Positions 24,904 through 34,065 of a stretch of 48,636 nucleotides of DNA are shown one piece after another. Position numbers and translations under genes: made by a program. The stretch spans positions 1 through 48,636 of the forward strand of contig JAFGHO010000086.1 of the NCBI GenBank assembly GCA_016930085.1, in the 5' to 3' direction. The notes under the pieces were generated by a model, which saw only the letters and a list, made by a program, of their open reading frames with translations, did no database searches and was not told the origin of the DNA. The DNA comes from Spirochaetales bacterium. Lineage in GTDB: Bacteria; Spirochaetota; Spirochaetia; SZUA-6; JAFGRV01. Each line of letters opens with the position of its first letter. Position 1 is the first letter of the stretch.

Positions 24904-27534
24904 TCAACGAGTCAGTTTCAGGTAAAGCCGTGATAGCCTTGCGGGAAGCATACCCACATCGTCGATAATTGCGTACCCATACTCTCCGTACAGATGCGGT
25001 ATATAGCTTTTCGCAAAGCGGTCGATGGTAATGCAGTAGGGGATAACACCCTGTTTTCTGGCCTCGATGATCGCCCGGCGGGTGTCCTCGATGGCGTAGG
25101 TGTTCGTCTCGCTGCCGGATTCGGAACCGTAGCCGGGGTCCGCCGGAATCCCGTCGCTCAGCAGGATGAGGAGTTTTGTTCTGTTCGGTTCACGGACAAG
25201 ACGGCGGACTGTATGACGGATCGCGCACCCGTCGCGGTTGCTTGCGGCACCTTCGATGCGGGTGATCCGTGCCTGGGTCCGTTCGTCCCACGCTTCATGA
25301 AAGTCCTTGACGATATTGAAAATGACGCGTTTTCTCCCCATACTGTAAAATGAAAACAGGCCGAAAGCATCGTCGATCACCGAGAGTGCCGAAGCGAGAA
25401 GGCAGAGGGCGGCCTTTTCGATATCGATGATACGCCCGGCACCGAGGGTGCCCAGGGTCGATGAACTCGAATCGAGGAGGATTGCGACAATGATGTCGCG
25501 TGCATTTCTGATCTTGCGGAAATATATTTTCTCCTCCGGCGTGGTTTTGCGGAAAAGGCTGATCAGGTAATCGAAGGCGTCGGTCATATGAATTTCATCA
25601 CCGCTTTCCCAGCGGCGGCTTATTTCCACCGCTTCCGGTTTCATCATGAGAAAGCGTTTCCTTATTTTTTTGTATTCCTGTTTGTATTTGTTGACGACCT
25701 GCCGGTAAAAATCGTTTTCCGTTCCGTCTGTGATCCGCTCGAAAAGGAAACAGTGATCCTTTTCATAACTGCCCTTTGCCGTATTGTATTCCGGGTAGCG
25801 GAAAAGTTTCACCTCCCCGCGGGATACGAGAGTCTTGATATCCTTTTCCCCGCCGTCTGCGTCCCTGAGTGACGCGAGGTCGATGCTTCGTTCGTGATCG
25901 TCTTCGCTTTCTTCATCAAACAGGTTCCCGTTTCCCTGTCCCTCTTTCAATAACTCCGGCGATACATTGAAAACGACCTCGGAAATAATTTCGGGTTGTT
26001 TGAGTGACGAAAATGTTTCCGAAAGATCGTTTCTGCTGAAATAACCGACCAGGGGAAAATTGTCGAAAAAAAGGTTGTACAGGATAAAAGAGATTCTCGC
26101 CGAGTCCTGTACCGTGTGTTCTTCCTTGCGGACGCCGTCGAACACCCGGACGATCTCCTCAATCTGATTTTGCAGGCGAATGTCACCGGGGTCACCCTTC
26201 CATTCGTTCATCAGGCTGAACTGGATAAGGCATTCGACGGCGGCCATGAATCCGGCCTGACGGTCTCCGCCGGAAGGAACGACCGGGGGGCGGGCCCGCC
26301 AGAGGTATTCCTTTACCATGGCGATATCCTCCCTCAAACCGGGATAAATCAGTGAAAGGCGGTGGCAGATTCTGGCGTTTTCGACCAGGGTGAAGAGGTC
26401 GCGCGCAAAGGCGGGAGTCGGAAAACTGTAGAAAAACTTTTCATGGTCGGTGTTGAGGAGCAGGATGCTGCGGCCGCTTTTAAACATCACCTCGATCTCG
26501 CCGTCGGGTCTTTGTTTGATGCTTTTGGCGGTATCGGCGTACTGTCTTCTGACATTCTCCATGATCGAGGGCAGAAGGGTGCCGTAGCGTTCGTGGAGTT
26601 CGTCCGCAAAATCGATTGCCGAAAGATCGAATTCGAAGGTCGCAAGCCGTATCGAAGCGGCCTGAAGGGCCGCATAGACGGTATAGACCCGTTCGTTTTC
26701 TTCCGGTTTTATGAAAAAGCGTATCTCCTGGGGAAGAAACACCGTCTTTCCGTCCGTATAAGGACTCGTAAAGGAAAACCCCGATGTGTCGAGCCCGTCG
26801 ACGTTCATTTCCCTGCCCGCGATACTCGCGCAGTAGAGTTTGAGCACGTTCCTGACATCGTCCAGCACCACGTTCGTGATCCCTAAAAGCCACCTGCTCT
26901 GCTGCGAACGGAGAAGAAGGAACCGCACCCCCTCGTCGACCCTGTTGCTCGTCAACAGGTCCGTACCGCGGATGATCCACCGTCTGACTGCATCCCACGG
27001 GTAGGCGCCGAGCAGCTTTTTGATGAGTACGATGATGTCGGGTACCGTTCCCGGGGAATACCTCGTCATGTGCCCGATATGGAGAAGGAAAAATCCGCAG
27101 AGGTCTTTCCGGGAAAACGAAAGGCAGAAGCTCATCACCTCCGTTATCCGTGAAGGGGGTTTAAGGCGGTTGTGCGCGCATTCGGAAAGCGCGACGACCT
27201 CATCCGCGATAGCGGTCAGGGGAAATGAAAGCCCCGCGTAATAGGAGAGAAAGGCCGCCGCGGCCCGGTAGCTTTTTGAGGTAAGCGAGTAGAGAAGTTT
27301 TCCAAGGAGTTCGAACTCACCGCGTTCGAATGCCGTCCGGTAGACCGTATGGATGTCGATATAGAGATATTCCGATGCGACACTGTAAAGACCGGCCGTA
27401 CGGACGAGTCCCGCTGAAAGCGGCCCGCGGTCGGATACATACTGAATCGTGTTTCTGAAAAAGGGAAGCAGGTCGGGCTTCGTCTTTTTCAGGGTGCCGG
27501 CAACCTGTTCTATTTCACGATTGAGGTTTTCCAC
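24904..27534 (-). CDS. VWA-domain protein of the NorD/CbbO type
   Basis: The 876-residue protein carries a von Willebrand A domain in its last 210 residues. The metal site (MIDAS) begins 'ILLDSSSST', and 'LLILLSDGIPAD' gives the second metal loop. The long N-terminal part is helical and unassigned, as in CbbO. In NorQ/NorD and CbbQ/CbbO, the VWA partner links the MoxR ATPase to the enzyme being remodelled. The start is GTG at 27534, overlapping the ATPase stop by one base (TAGTG), so translation is coupled. At 876 residues it is longer than typical NorD proteins. No rubisco or nitric-oxide reductase gene is near, so the client is unknown. Confidence 0.82.
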   Translation of the reverse strand: MENLNREIEQVAGTLKKTKPDLLPFFRNTIQYVSDRGPLSAGLVRTAGLYSVASEYLYIDIHTVYRTAFERGEFELLGKLLYSLTSKSYRAAAAFLSYYAGLSFPLTAIADEVVALSECAHNRLKPPSRITEVMSFCLSFSRKDLCGFFLLHIGHMTRYSPGTVPDIIVLIKKLLGAYPWDAVRRWIIRGTDLLTSNRVDEGVRFLLLRSQQSRWLLGITNVVLDDVRNVLKLYCASIAGREMNVDGLDTSGFSFTSPYTDGKTVFLPQEIRFFIKPEENERVYTVYAALQAASIRLATFEFDLSAIDFADELHERYGTLLPSIMENVRRQYADTAKSIKQRPDGEIEVMFKSGRSILLLNTDHEKFFYSFPTPAFARDLFTLVENARICHRLSLIYPGLREDIAMVKEYLWRARPPVVPSGGDRQAGFMAAVECLIQFSLMNEWKGDPGDIRLQNQIEEIVRVFDGVRKEEHTVQDSARISFILYNLFFDNFPLVGYFSRNDLSETFSSLKQPEIISEVVFNVSPELLKEGQGNGNLFDEESEDDHERSIDLASLRDADGGEKDIKTLVSRGEVKLFRYPEYNTAKGSYEKDHCFLFERITDGTENDFYRQVVNKYKQEYKKIRKRFLMMKPEAVEISRRWESGDEIHMTDAFDYLISLFRKTTPEEKIYFRKIRNARDIIVAILLDSSSSTLGTLGAGRIIDIEKAALCLLASALSVIDDAFGLFSFYSMGRKRVIFNIVKDFHEAWDERTQARITRIEGAASNRDGCAIRHTVRRLVREPNRTKLLILLSDGIPADPGYGSESGSETNTYAIEDTRRAIIEARKQGVIPYCITIDRFAKSYIPHLYGEYGYAIIDDVGMLPARLSRLYLKLTR

Positions 27535-28427
27535 TATCTGAATATCTTGTCGATGATGATCTCGATCGCGGCGATCTCGTCCTTTTCGTCCGTGATGGTC
27601 TGCGCGATCGCGAGCGAACAGGCCCGCCCCGGTGCGATTCCCCGTTTGATGAGTTTTGCCGCGTGGATGAGCCCCCGTGTACTCACCCCTTCCTCGAGAT
27701 CGAGTGTTGCAATATTTCTGATGTCGTTGCCCAGAAGAACGAGTTTTTCCGCGATGTCCTCCGGCACATTTCCTTCCGTACGGACGATCACCACCTCCTT
27801 TTCCGGTGGCGGGTATGAGAAATCGATCGCGATAAACCGCTGTTTGGTGGACTGCTTGAGGTTTTTACGGATGCTCTGGTAGCCGGGATTGTAGGAAATC
27901 ACCACCATGAACGACGGCGGCGCCGAAAGCTGGATTCCGAGGGCCTCCAGGGGAAGGGTACGCCGGTGATCGGTTAAGGGATGGATGATGATCGTGACAT
28001 CCTTCCGCGCTTCGACGATCTCGTCGAGGTATAAAATCGCGCCTTGTTTCACCGCCATGGCCGCGGGCCCGTCGATCCAGACCGCCTCTCCGCCCTTCAT
28101 GATATACCGGCCCGTGAGGTCCCGCGCCGTGAGGTCCTCGTGGCAGGCGACCGTGTAAAGGCTCCCGACCCCGCCGGGCGGATTGCCGCGTCCGCCGCCG
28201 GCCGCCCCGTTTTCCTTTCCCACGCGGACGAGTTTCTGCCCGAGCGAATAAGCCATGAACTCGACGAAGCGCGTCTTCCCGCACCCGGTCGGCCCCTTGA
28301 GGAGGAGGGGGATCTGTTCCGCCCACGCCCGCTCGAAGACCTCCACTTCGTCCCCGATGGGGAGGTAGAAGGGTTTATTGCGTACGCGGTAATCCGTTTC
28401 ACGGCCCGGCCGCGGTTCCTTTTGCAT
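27534..28427 (-). CDS. MoxR-family AAA+ ATPase of the NorQ/CbbQ type
   Basis: The 297-residue ATPase has Walker A 'GPTGCGKT' (45-52), Walker B 'ILYLDEI' (131-137) and 'MVVISYNPGYQ' as the sensor-1 region. Its C-terminal part ('EGVSTRGLIHAAKLIKRG') matches the CbbQ C-terminal domain. These ATPases act as hexamers that remodel a metal enzyme together with the VWA partner encoded next door. An unusual glycine-rich stretch ('GAAGGGRGNPPGGVG', residues 74-88) sits between Walker A and Walker B. A GGGGG site precedes the ATG. Confidence 0.88.
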   Translation of the reverse strand: MQKEPRPGRETDYRVRNKPFYLPIGDEVEVFERAWAEQIPLLLKGPTGCGKTRFVEFMAYSLGQKLVRVGKENGAAGGGRGNPPGGVGSLYTVACHEDLTARDLTGRYIMKGGEAVWIDGPAAMAVKQGAILYLDEIVEARKDVTIIIHPLTDHRRTLPLEALGIQLSAPPSFMVVISYNPGYQSIRKNLKQSTKQRFIAIDFSYPPPEKEVVIVRTEGNVPEDIAEKLVLLGNDIRNIATLDLEEGVSTRGLIHAAKLIKRGIAPGRACSLAIAQTITDEKDEIAAIEIIIDKIFR

Positions 28428-28549
28428 GCGGTGCCCCCTGTGATAAAGATTTTATGAAAACGGACGGCGGATGTCAAGGAAATTAGCAAAGCATACAATA
28501 ATTCAATACATCAAACATTAATATTTTACGAAAAAACATCTATTCATTA

Positions 28550-29182
28550 TTAACTTAAGTAGTCAAGGAAACCGATAATCCTTTTAACGACTTCATTACC
28601 GCATTCACGATAATTTCTTATTCTGGGAAAAAATTCAGCAGCAAATCTGTTTTCACGATATGTAAGACCGTATTTTCTTAACAACATTTTCAGATCATAA
28701 AGGCAATTTGATATAGGTGAAGGAATATCCACATTTATCGTATTATTATATTTTTTTTTATAAAATACTTCTATAACTCGTTTTAGCGTGTGTGGACAAT
28801 CCCAATATAAAGATTCAATCTTGGGATTGAAGAAAATATACTTTATGAATGTATCTTCAATTACAGTATCAAGTCTGCTTTCAATCTCTTTTTTGCGTAT
28901 ACTATGGCATTTTAATTTCTCGATATCACACAATATTAAAATCTTGTCGGATTCGCTTTTTTCAATTTGGTAATACATCTCATTAATTCTATATGGTATC
29001 TTGTCCACTCCACCACAATTTTCGCAATACAAGTAATACGAAAAAGGACTTTGGGGTACAGTTGTTATAAATACGGAGATATCTTTTACTAATTGAATTG
29101 TATTATAATAGTTATTTCTTAATAAATTTTCAATAAAGGCTTCTTCGGAATCTCCTTCGATAAATGCCCAGATTTTTTTCAT
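28550..29182 (-). CDS. TOPRIM-like (DUF4276/RloB-type) protein, probable defence effector
   Basis: The 210-residue protein has a TOPRIM-style layout. The first conserved glutamate region is 'WAFIEGDSEEAFIENLL' (E9, E13). A strand ending 'ILILCDIEK' (D86, E88) stands where the family normally has DxD. 'FFNPKIESLYWDCP' (E123) resembles the 'hNPxIExW' block of DUF4276-like proteins. Such proteins are nuclease or nuclease-like partners of AAA ATPases in systems like AbiL and PARIS. The gene follows the ATPase gene after 8 nt and shares its strongly AT-rich composition, unlike its flanks. The assignment is by eye; the DxD-to-DxE change may affect activity. Confidence 0.6.
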   Translation of the reverse strand: MKKIWAFIEGDSEEAFIENLLRNNYYNTIQLVKDISVFITTVPQSPFSYYLYCENCGGVDKIPYRINEMYYQIEKSESDKILILCDIEKLKCHSIRKKEIESRLDTVIEDTFIKYIFFNPKIESLYWDCPHTLKRVIEVFYKKKYNNTINVDIPSPISNCLYDLKMLLRKYGLTYRENRFAAEFFPRIRNYRECGNEVVKRIIGFLDYLS

Positions 29183-29190
29183 CTTACCGT

Positions 29191-30336
29191 TCAGTAGTTA
29201 TATTTTTCACTATTACCGATATGTTTCGTATAAAAATCCCAATGTTTTTGCTGAAACAAATCCATTTCACTCTTAAGGTCGGATTCAATTTCCCTGGGTG
29301 ATAATGCGTTTATTTGGGATTTATTTCTTTTTATAATTCTCCAATGATCGGGATGAACCAATTCGCAAACAAGGGGAGAATGGCTTGTAATTATAATCTG
29401 CATGTCTTCAGAATAATCGATCAAATACTTGATTATTTTTTTTAATGTTTTATAATCGAGTCCATTTTCAATTTCGTCTATAAGAATCAATGAAGGTGTC
29501 ATTTTTACTCCGCTAATTTCAAATGGTATTTTGGGCGATAATAAAATATTGAGAGCTCGATATATACCATCCGACCATTGAGTTTGTATAATATCTTTTA
29601 CCATATTATTTTCACTTATTACCATCATCGGAAATATTACATTTTCAAATTTTGCTTCCCTGAATGAAAAATCTTTTATAAAGCTGAATAAATCCTTAAG
29701 TTCCATTAGTATTTCTCTATATTCATCCGGATATGACTTCTTCCATGTCTGCATGACGGAAGCAATATTTGACCATTCCTCATTTGGTATAACTGAATCC
29801 GGCTGATTCGTTATCGTTCTGCTTTTTATCGCTGAAATAAGCACTATTCGCTGAAAGAAATTCCTTACGAGACTGATGGTAAAAAAACCGGATTCCGTTA
29901 TGGAAGATATGGCCGAAATATATTCAGAAATATAAAAATCCTTTATTTCTTTTTTCTCTTTTTCATTAAATAAAATATTTTCTTTTTCTTTGGAAGAAAA
30001 TATCGTAGTATCGTTCCGTATTATCTCTTCGATATATTTGTTTTTTTTCTGGCCATTTGGAAATATTTCTATATTATAGCATATTTTATCCTCTGGGATA
30101 GAATTAAGTAAAGTAAAATTAAAAGTTGCTTTTAAGTGTGTAGAAATAATTTTAGGATTTTCCGAGACCAACTTTGAAAAAAATGCAATTGCCCGCAATG
30201 ATCTTGATTTACCCTGTGCATTGTCTCCAATGAGGAGATTAAAATCATCAAGTTCGATATTATTTAATTGAAATTCTATATTTTTCGTGTCTTCTTCAAT
30301 TATATTAAAATTTAGCAATTTTATTCTGTTTTCCAT
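29191..30336 (-). CDS. AAA ATPase of the ABC/SMC-like AAA_15/21 type, probable defence sensor
   Basis: The 381-residue protein has Walker A 'LIGDNAQGKS' (35-44), an ABC-signature-like 'QWSDGIYRALN' (253-263), Walker B 'SLILIDEIENG' (282-292) and the switch histidine H319 ('IIITSHSPL'). This is the overcoming-lysogenization-defect/AbiLi/AriA-type ATPase group. Members are often paired with a TOPRIM protein and act in anti-phage defence. The gene is AT-rich relative to its neighbours, which suggests horizontal transfer. A promoter lies upstream and the TOPRIM-like gene directly follows. A housekeeping role is possible but less likely for such a pair. Confidence 0.8.
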   Translation of the reverse strand: MENRIKLLNFNIIEEDTKNIEFQLNNIELDDFNLLIGDNAQGKSRSLRAIAFFSKLVSENPKIISTHLKATFNFTLLNSIPEDKICYNIEIFPNGQKKNKYIEEIIRNDTTIFSSKEKENILFNEKEKKEIKDFYISEYISAISSITESGFFTISLVRNFFQRIVLISAIKSRTITNQPDSVIPNEEWSNIASVMQTWKKSYPDEYREILMELKDLFSFIKDFSFREAKFENVIFPMMVISENNMVKDIIQTQWSDGIYRALNILLSPKIPFEISGVKMTPSLILIDEIENGLDYKTLKKIIKYLIDYSEDMQIIITSHSPLVCELVHPDHWRIIKRNKSQINALSPREIESDLKSEMDLFQQKHWDFYTKHIGNSEKYNY

Positions 30337-30370
30337 ATTGATTTCCTAGAATTTACCTATTACTATATAG

Positions 30371-30407
30371 ATTATACAAGATTAAGAATAAATCAATTTT
30401 TTGTCAA
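30371..30407 (-). promoter_or_regulatory. Predicted promoter of the ATPase/TOPRIM pair
   Basis: On the minus strand TTGACA (30402-30407) is followed after 17 nt by TAATCT (30379-30384) and then by TATAAT (30371-30376). Either could be the -10 box; the first has better spacing and the second the better sequence. An AGGAAA site precedes the start at 30336. Confidence 0.5.
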
Positions 30408-30562
30408 TTAAAAAGGGTATCGTTTTATCCTGCAAAAAGCTATAACATTCATGGATATTTGCAATGATTGTATAGATCTATGCTATTTATTGTCCGACTT
30501 TAACCCTTTTAATTATTATTGAGTATTCAGTGTATTATAATCATATATTTATTAATTCCCCC

Positions 30563-31966
30563 CTATCGCATCAGCCGTTGTAAAAGCGTGAGCTTCTCGT
30601 TGTTCCATGTCTTCCAGTCGTCTCCGTATATGCCGCCCGTGTCACCGGAATTGGGGTTGACGCACCAGTAGAAGCTGCTCGTGATCCCTTTGTTGATGAG
30701 ATAGGAGACAAAGGTGTCCTGCCAGAGTTTGTCGTTCTGGGAAGAATCGGAACTCGTCGTGTAGTGGCCCCCGTATTCGCCGACGACCACGGCATACCCT
30801 TCCCCTACCAGGTGGCCGAAGAGGGTGTCCCAGATTCCCGGCATGTTGTTCGGATAATTGGAGGCGCTGAAGTAATCCATTCTCGCGACGCTCGGGCCGT
30901 AGGAATGCGGGCTGAAAACGAGCCGGTCGGATGGAATCCCGGAAATGTTGCCCGCTTCGTAGAGGTTCTGTCCCCAATTCGCGCCGTATCCGCCCGTGGC
31001 CGAGTTGTTGCCCACGCCCTCGACCCATATCGTCACATTCGGATTGACACTCAGGACTGCCTGAGCGCCCTGCGACGCAAGGCTTGCCCATTCGGAATAG
31101 GTGAGGCCGTAGGGTTCGTTGCAAAGGTCGATTCCCACCACGTTGGTATAGGTCTTCGACAGGGTCGCGAGCGATTTCAGGTCGTTCTGCCAGCTCGAAA
31201 GCGAGTATCCGGAACAGCCGATGGGGGTTCCCGGCAGACCGCTTCCGAGTGACGATGGGCTGCATGTATGAAAATCGAGGAGCACGTACATGCCCGCGGC
31301 CTGCGTACGCTCGAGGGTGTATTCCAGCGCGGCCCTGCCGTCCCTGTCGCAGATGGCTTCGCAGTCGGCGCCCGAGTACGGGCCGGAGTCAATCGCGTAC
31401 CCGGCGTTGATCACCTCGGGAGAAAGCGGGAGGCGAAGGGCATTGAAGCCCTTGCCCGTGAAATCCGAAAGAAAATCGTCGAGCTGGCGTCCGGTCCAGA
31501 GACCGTGCAGGACGTGATCCGATGTTTCCATCCCGAACCAGTTGAGTCCGTAGAGTCTGAGCTGCGAACCGTCCTTCATAAGCCGTCCCCCGGAAACCGA
31601 ATAGACCGTACCGGTACCCGGCGCACTGGTCTGGGCCGGCGGGTTGGTCTGCGGGGGATTCGTCTGCGGGGGCGAGGTCTGCGTCGAACATTCAAGCGAA
31701 GAGACGATACCGACATAATATTGTGCGATGCGAAGCGCGTCGACGATATCGATGGATCCGCTCGCATTCACATCAGCTGTGGATTCGTAAAAAACGGACG
31801 GGTTCATGCCCACGTAATATTGGGCGACCAGAAGCGCGTCCACGATATCCACGGAACCGGAATTATTGACATCCCCGCACGACTGCGAATAGAGGGGCAG
31901 GGAAGCGATCGCGGTAAACATAAAGATACAAATTAAGGTTGTTATGCGGCTTTTTTTGTCTTTCAT
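30563..31966 (-). CDS. Secreted GH5 cellulase with an N-terminal dockerin-like domain
   Basis: The start at 31966 has a GGAGG site and a signal peptide. The 467-residue protein then carries two dockerin type I calcium loops, 'GDVNNSGSVDIVDALLVAQ' and 'ADVNASGSIDIVDALRIAQ', each with the D-x-N-x-S-G-x-x-D-x-x-D spacing. A Pro/Thr/Asn linker follows, then a GH5 barrel ('YGLNWFGMET', 'VLLDFHT'). The acid/base glutamate is in 'IDLCNEPYG' and the nucleophile in 'VVVGEYGGH', so it should cut beta-1,4-glucan or mannan. No cohesin protein is in the window, so the dockerin may serve as a calcium-bound spacer rather than a cellulosome anchor. Confidence 0.88.
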   Translation of the reverse strand: MKDKKSRITTLICIFMFTAIASLPLYSQSCGDVNNSGSVDIVDALLVAQYYVGMNPSVFYESTADVNASGSIDIVDALRIAQYYVGIVSSLECSTQTSPPQTNPPQTNPPAQTSAPGTGTVYSVSGGRLMKDGSQLRLYGLNWFGMETSDHVLHGLWTGRQLDDFLSDFTGKGFNALRLPLSPEVINAGYAIDSGPYSGADCEAICDRDGRAALEYTLERTQAAGMYVLLDFHTCSPSSLGSGLPGTPIGCSGYSLSSWQNDLKSLATLSKTYTNVVGIDLCNEPYGLTYSEWASLASQGAQAVLSVNPNVTIWVEGVGNNSATGGYGANWGQNLYEAGNISGIPSDRLVFSPHSYGPSVARMDYFSASNYPNNMPGIWDTLFGHLVGEGYAVVVGEYGGHYTTSSDSSQNDKLWQDTFVSYLINKGITSSFYWCVNPNSGDTGGIYGDDWKTWNNEKLTLLQRLMR

Positions 31967-31997
31967 TTTTTTCCTCCGATATCCGATTGTATCATGA

Positions 31998-32147
31998 TTA
32001 CCCGTTTCCCGCAAGGAAAAGTTTATCCGGCTTCGACACCGTTTCGACGCCTTCGGCGGTCATGGCGTTCCCGGGGTCGTGCACGATAAAAATCATCGCC
32101 GCGACGACGGCCGTCTCAATGGTGCAGGCGGCGGAAAGTCTATTTTT
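31998..32147 (-). pseudogene. Decayed fragment of an EAL-domain (c-di-GMP phosphodiesterase) gene
   Basis: On the minus strand a 49-codon frame bounded by stops encodes 'TIETAVVAAMIFIVHD', then 'GNAMTAEGVETVSKPDKL'. It lines up without gaps with the C-terminal EAL signature, 'AIVRAIIALAHxLGxxVxAEGVET'. There is no start codon, no upstream EAL part and no downstream continuation, so this is a relic of about 50 residues. It lies between the GH5 gene start and the ilvD promoter. The AEGVET block plus the matching helix make chance similarity unlikely. Confidence 0.55.
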
Positions 32148-32187
32148 TTAAACGCCTGTCCCTTGTATAAATGAGAAAAGGAGGGTA

Positions 32188-32196
32188 TGGTATAGT
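32188..32196 (+). promoter_or_regulatory. Extended -10 promoter of ilvD
   Basis: TGG-TATAGT with no good -35 box. The leader of about 20 nt carries an AAAGGAG site before the ATG at 32224. Confidence 0.55.
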
Positions 32197-32223
32197 GCAA
32201 CACGATGAAAGGAGTATACGATT

Positions 32224-34065
32224 ATGGCAATCCCGTTACGAAGTTCGATTAATACCAAAGGAAGAAGAATGGCGGGCTCGCGGGCCCTCTGGCGGGCGAA
32301 CGGTATGAAAGAGGAGATGTTCGGAAAACCGATTATCGCCGTGGTCAATTCCTTTTCGCAGTTCGTTCCGGGACATGTCTGTTTTCACGAAACCGGGCAG
32401 TATATCAAAAAGAAGATCGAAGAGTCCGGATTTTTTGCGCCTGAGTTCAATACGATCGCCATCGACGACGGCATTGCGATGGGACACGACGGCATGCTGT
32501 ATTCCCTCCCTTCCCGCGAGCTTATCGCCGACAGTGTGGAGTATATGTGCAACGCGCACAAAGTCGACGCCATGATCTGTATCAGCAACTGCGACAAGAT
32601 CACGCCGGGAATGATCATGGCGGGCATGCGGCTCAATATTCCGATGATTTTTGTTTCAGGCGGGCCAATGGAGGCCGGACGGCTGGGTGATAAATCGTAC
32701 GATCTGGTCGATGCCATGGTCATGGCGGCGGATTCATCGGTGTCCGACGAGATGATGGAGAAACTCGAAAAGGTAGCATGCCCCACCTGCGGTTCATGTT
32801 CCGGCATGTTCACGGCAAACTCAATGAACTGCCTTGCCGAGGCACTCGGTATTGCCCTTCCCGGAAACGGTACGATTCTTTCCACCCATATCAACCGTAA
32901 ACACCTTTTTGACAAGGCGGCGAGGCGGATCGTCGAAATTACGAAAGCCTATTACTATAACGGCGAGGAGGCGTGGCTTCCCCGGTCGATAGCGACAAGG
33001 GCCGCGTTCACGAATGCCATGTCTCTCGATATCGCGATGGGCGGATCGACGAATACGGTACTTCACCTGCTCGCGATCGCGAACGAGGCCGGCGTCGATT
33101 TCGGGATGAAGGATATCGACGCCCTTTCTAAAAAAATACCCTGCCTCTGCAAGGTCGCACCGAGTTCCCGCTACCACATGGAAGACGTCAGCCGGGCGGG
33201 CGGTATTATGGCGATCCTGGGCGAACTCGACAGAAGCGGGCTTCTCGATACATCCGTCAAAAGGGTCGACGCATCCAGTTTGAAGGAAATACTCGACGGC
33301 TATGACATCGTTAGAAGCACGGCGGTCAGCGAGTCGATCGAATACGCGAAAAGCGCGCCGGGTGACGGCAGAAGGAATCTCGAACTCGGTTCCCAGAGTT
33401 CGACCTATACCGATATCGATACGGACCGGATCGACGGCTGTATCCGCGACCGTGAGCATTGTTACTATGCAGACGGAGGGCTTGCCGTCCTTTTCGGCAA
33501 CATCGCCGAACAGGGATGTATCGTAAAAACTGCCGGTGTCGATCCGTCCATTTTCGCCTTTACAGGCAAAGCGAAGGTTTATTTTTCCCAGGAAGCCGCG
33601 TGCGACGGTATTTTAGGGGGGGAGATAAAAGCGGGGGACGTAGTCGTTATCCGCTATGAAGGCCCGAAAGGCGGACCCGGTATGCAGGAAATGCTTTACC
33701 CCACTTCGTATATACGATCCGTCAATCTGGGCAAGGAATGCGCGCTAATTACGGACGGCCGTTTTTCCGGGGGAACCTCGGGGCTTTCGATCGGCCATGT
33801 ATCTCCGGAAGCCGCATCCGGCGGCGCGATCGCCCTTATTAAAAACGGCGATACGATAGAAATCGATATTCCAAATCGGCGTATCAATCTTCTCGTTTCG
33901 GATGGAGAGCTTGAAAAACGAAAAAAAGAGGAAGAAGCATACGGAAGGGAAGCCTTTACCCCGCGGGGAAGGGATCGGAAGGTCTCGAAGGCGTTGCATG
34001 CGTATGCGCTTTTTGCCGCTTCAGCGGACAAAGGCGCGGTGAGGGTGTTGCCCGAAACCGATTAA
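32224..34065 (+). CDS. ilvD: Dihydroxy-acid dehydratase
   Basis: The enzyme dehydrates 2,3-dihydroxy-isovalerate and -methylvalerate to the 2-oxo acids, the third common step of valine and isoleucine synthesis. The 613-residue length is standard. Iron-sulphur cysteines are visible in '[11 protein letters not shown]' and '[19 protein letters not shown]', with '[13 protein letters not shown]' and '[20 protein letters not shown]' as further family blocks. No other branched-chain synthesis gene is adjacent. The stop overlaps that of the convergent lipoprotein gene by 4 nt. Confidence 0.97.
   Translation: MAIPLRSSINTKGRRMAGSRALWRANGMKEEMFGKPIIAVVNSFSQFVPGHVCFHETGQYIKKKIEESGFFAPEFNTIAIDDGIAMGHDGMLYSLPSRELIADSVEYMCNAHKVDAMICISNCDKITPGMIMAGMRLNIPMIFVSGGPMEAGRLGDKSYDLVDAMVMAADSSVSDEMMEKLEKVACPTCGSCSGMFTANSMNCLAEALGIALPGNGTILSTHINRKHLFDKAARRIVEITKAYYYNGEEAWLPRSIATRAAFTNAMSLDIAMGGSTNTVLHLLAIANEAGVDFGMKDIDALSKKIPCLCKVAPSSRYHMEDVSRAGGIMAILGELDRSGLLDTSVKRVDASSLKEILDGYDIVRSTAVSESIEYAKSAPGDGRRNLELGSQSSTYTDIDTDRIDGCIRDREHCYYADGGLAVLFGNIAEQGCIVKTAGVDPSIFAFTGKAKVYFSQEAACDGILGGEIKAGDVVVIRYEGPKGGPGMQEMLYPTSYIRSVNLGKECALITDGRFSGGTSGLSIGHVSPEAASGGAIALIKNGDTIEIDIPNRRINLLVSDGELEKRKKEEEAYGREAFTPRGRDRKVSKALHAYALFAASADKGAVRVLPETD

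Noticed and set aside
30405-30513. AATTAAAAAGGGT and ACCCTTTTAATT facing each other upstream of the ATPase gene
   Set aside because: Imperfect 12-bp arms about 80 bp apart in very AT-rich DNA; they do not flank the gene pair, so they are not convincing element ends.
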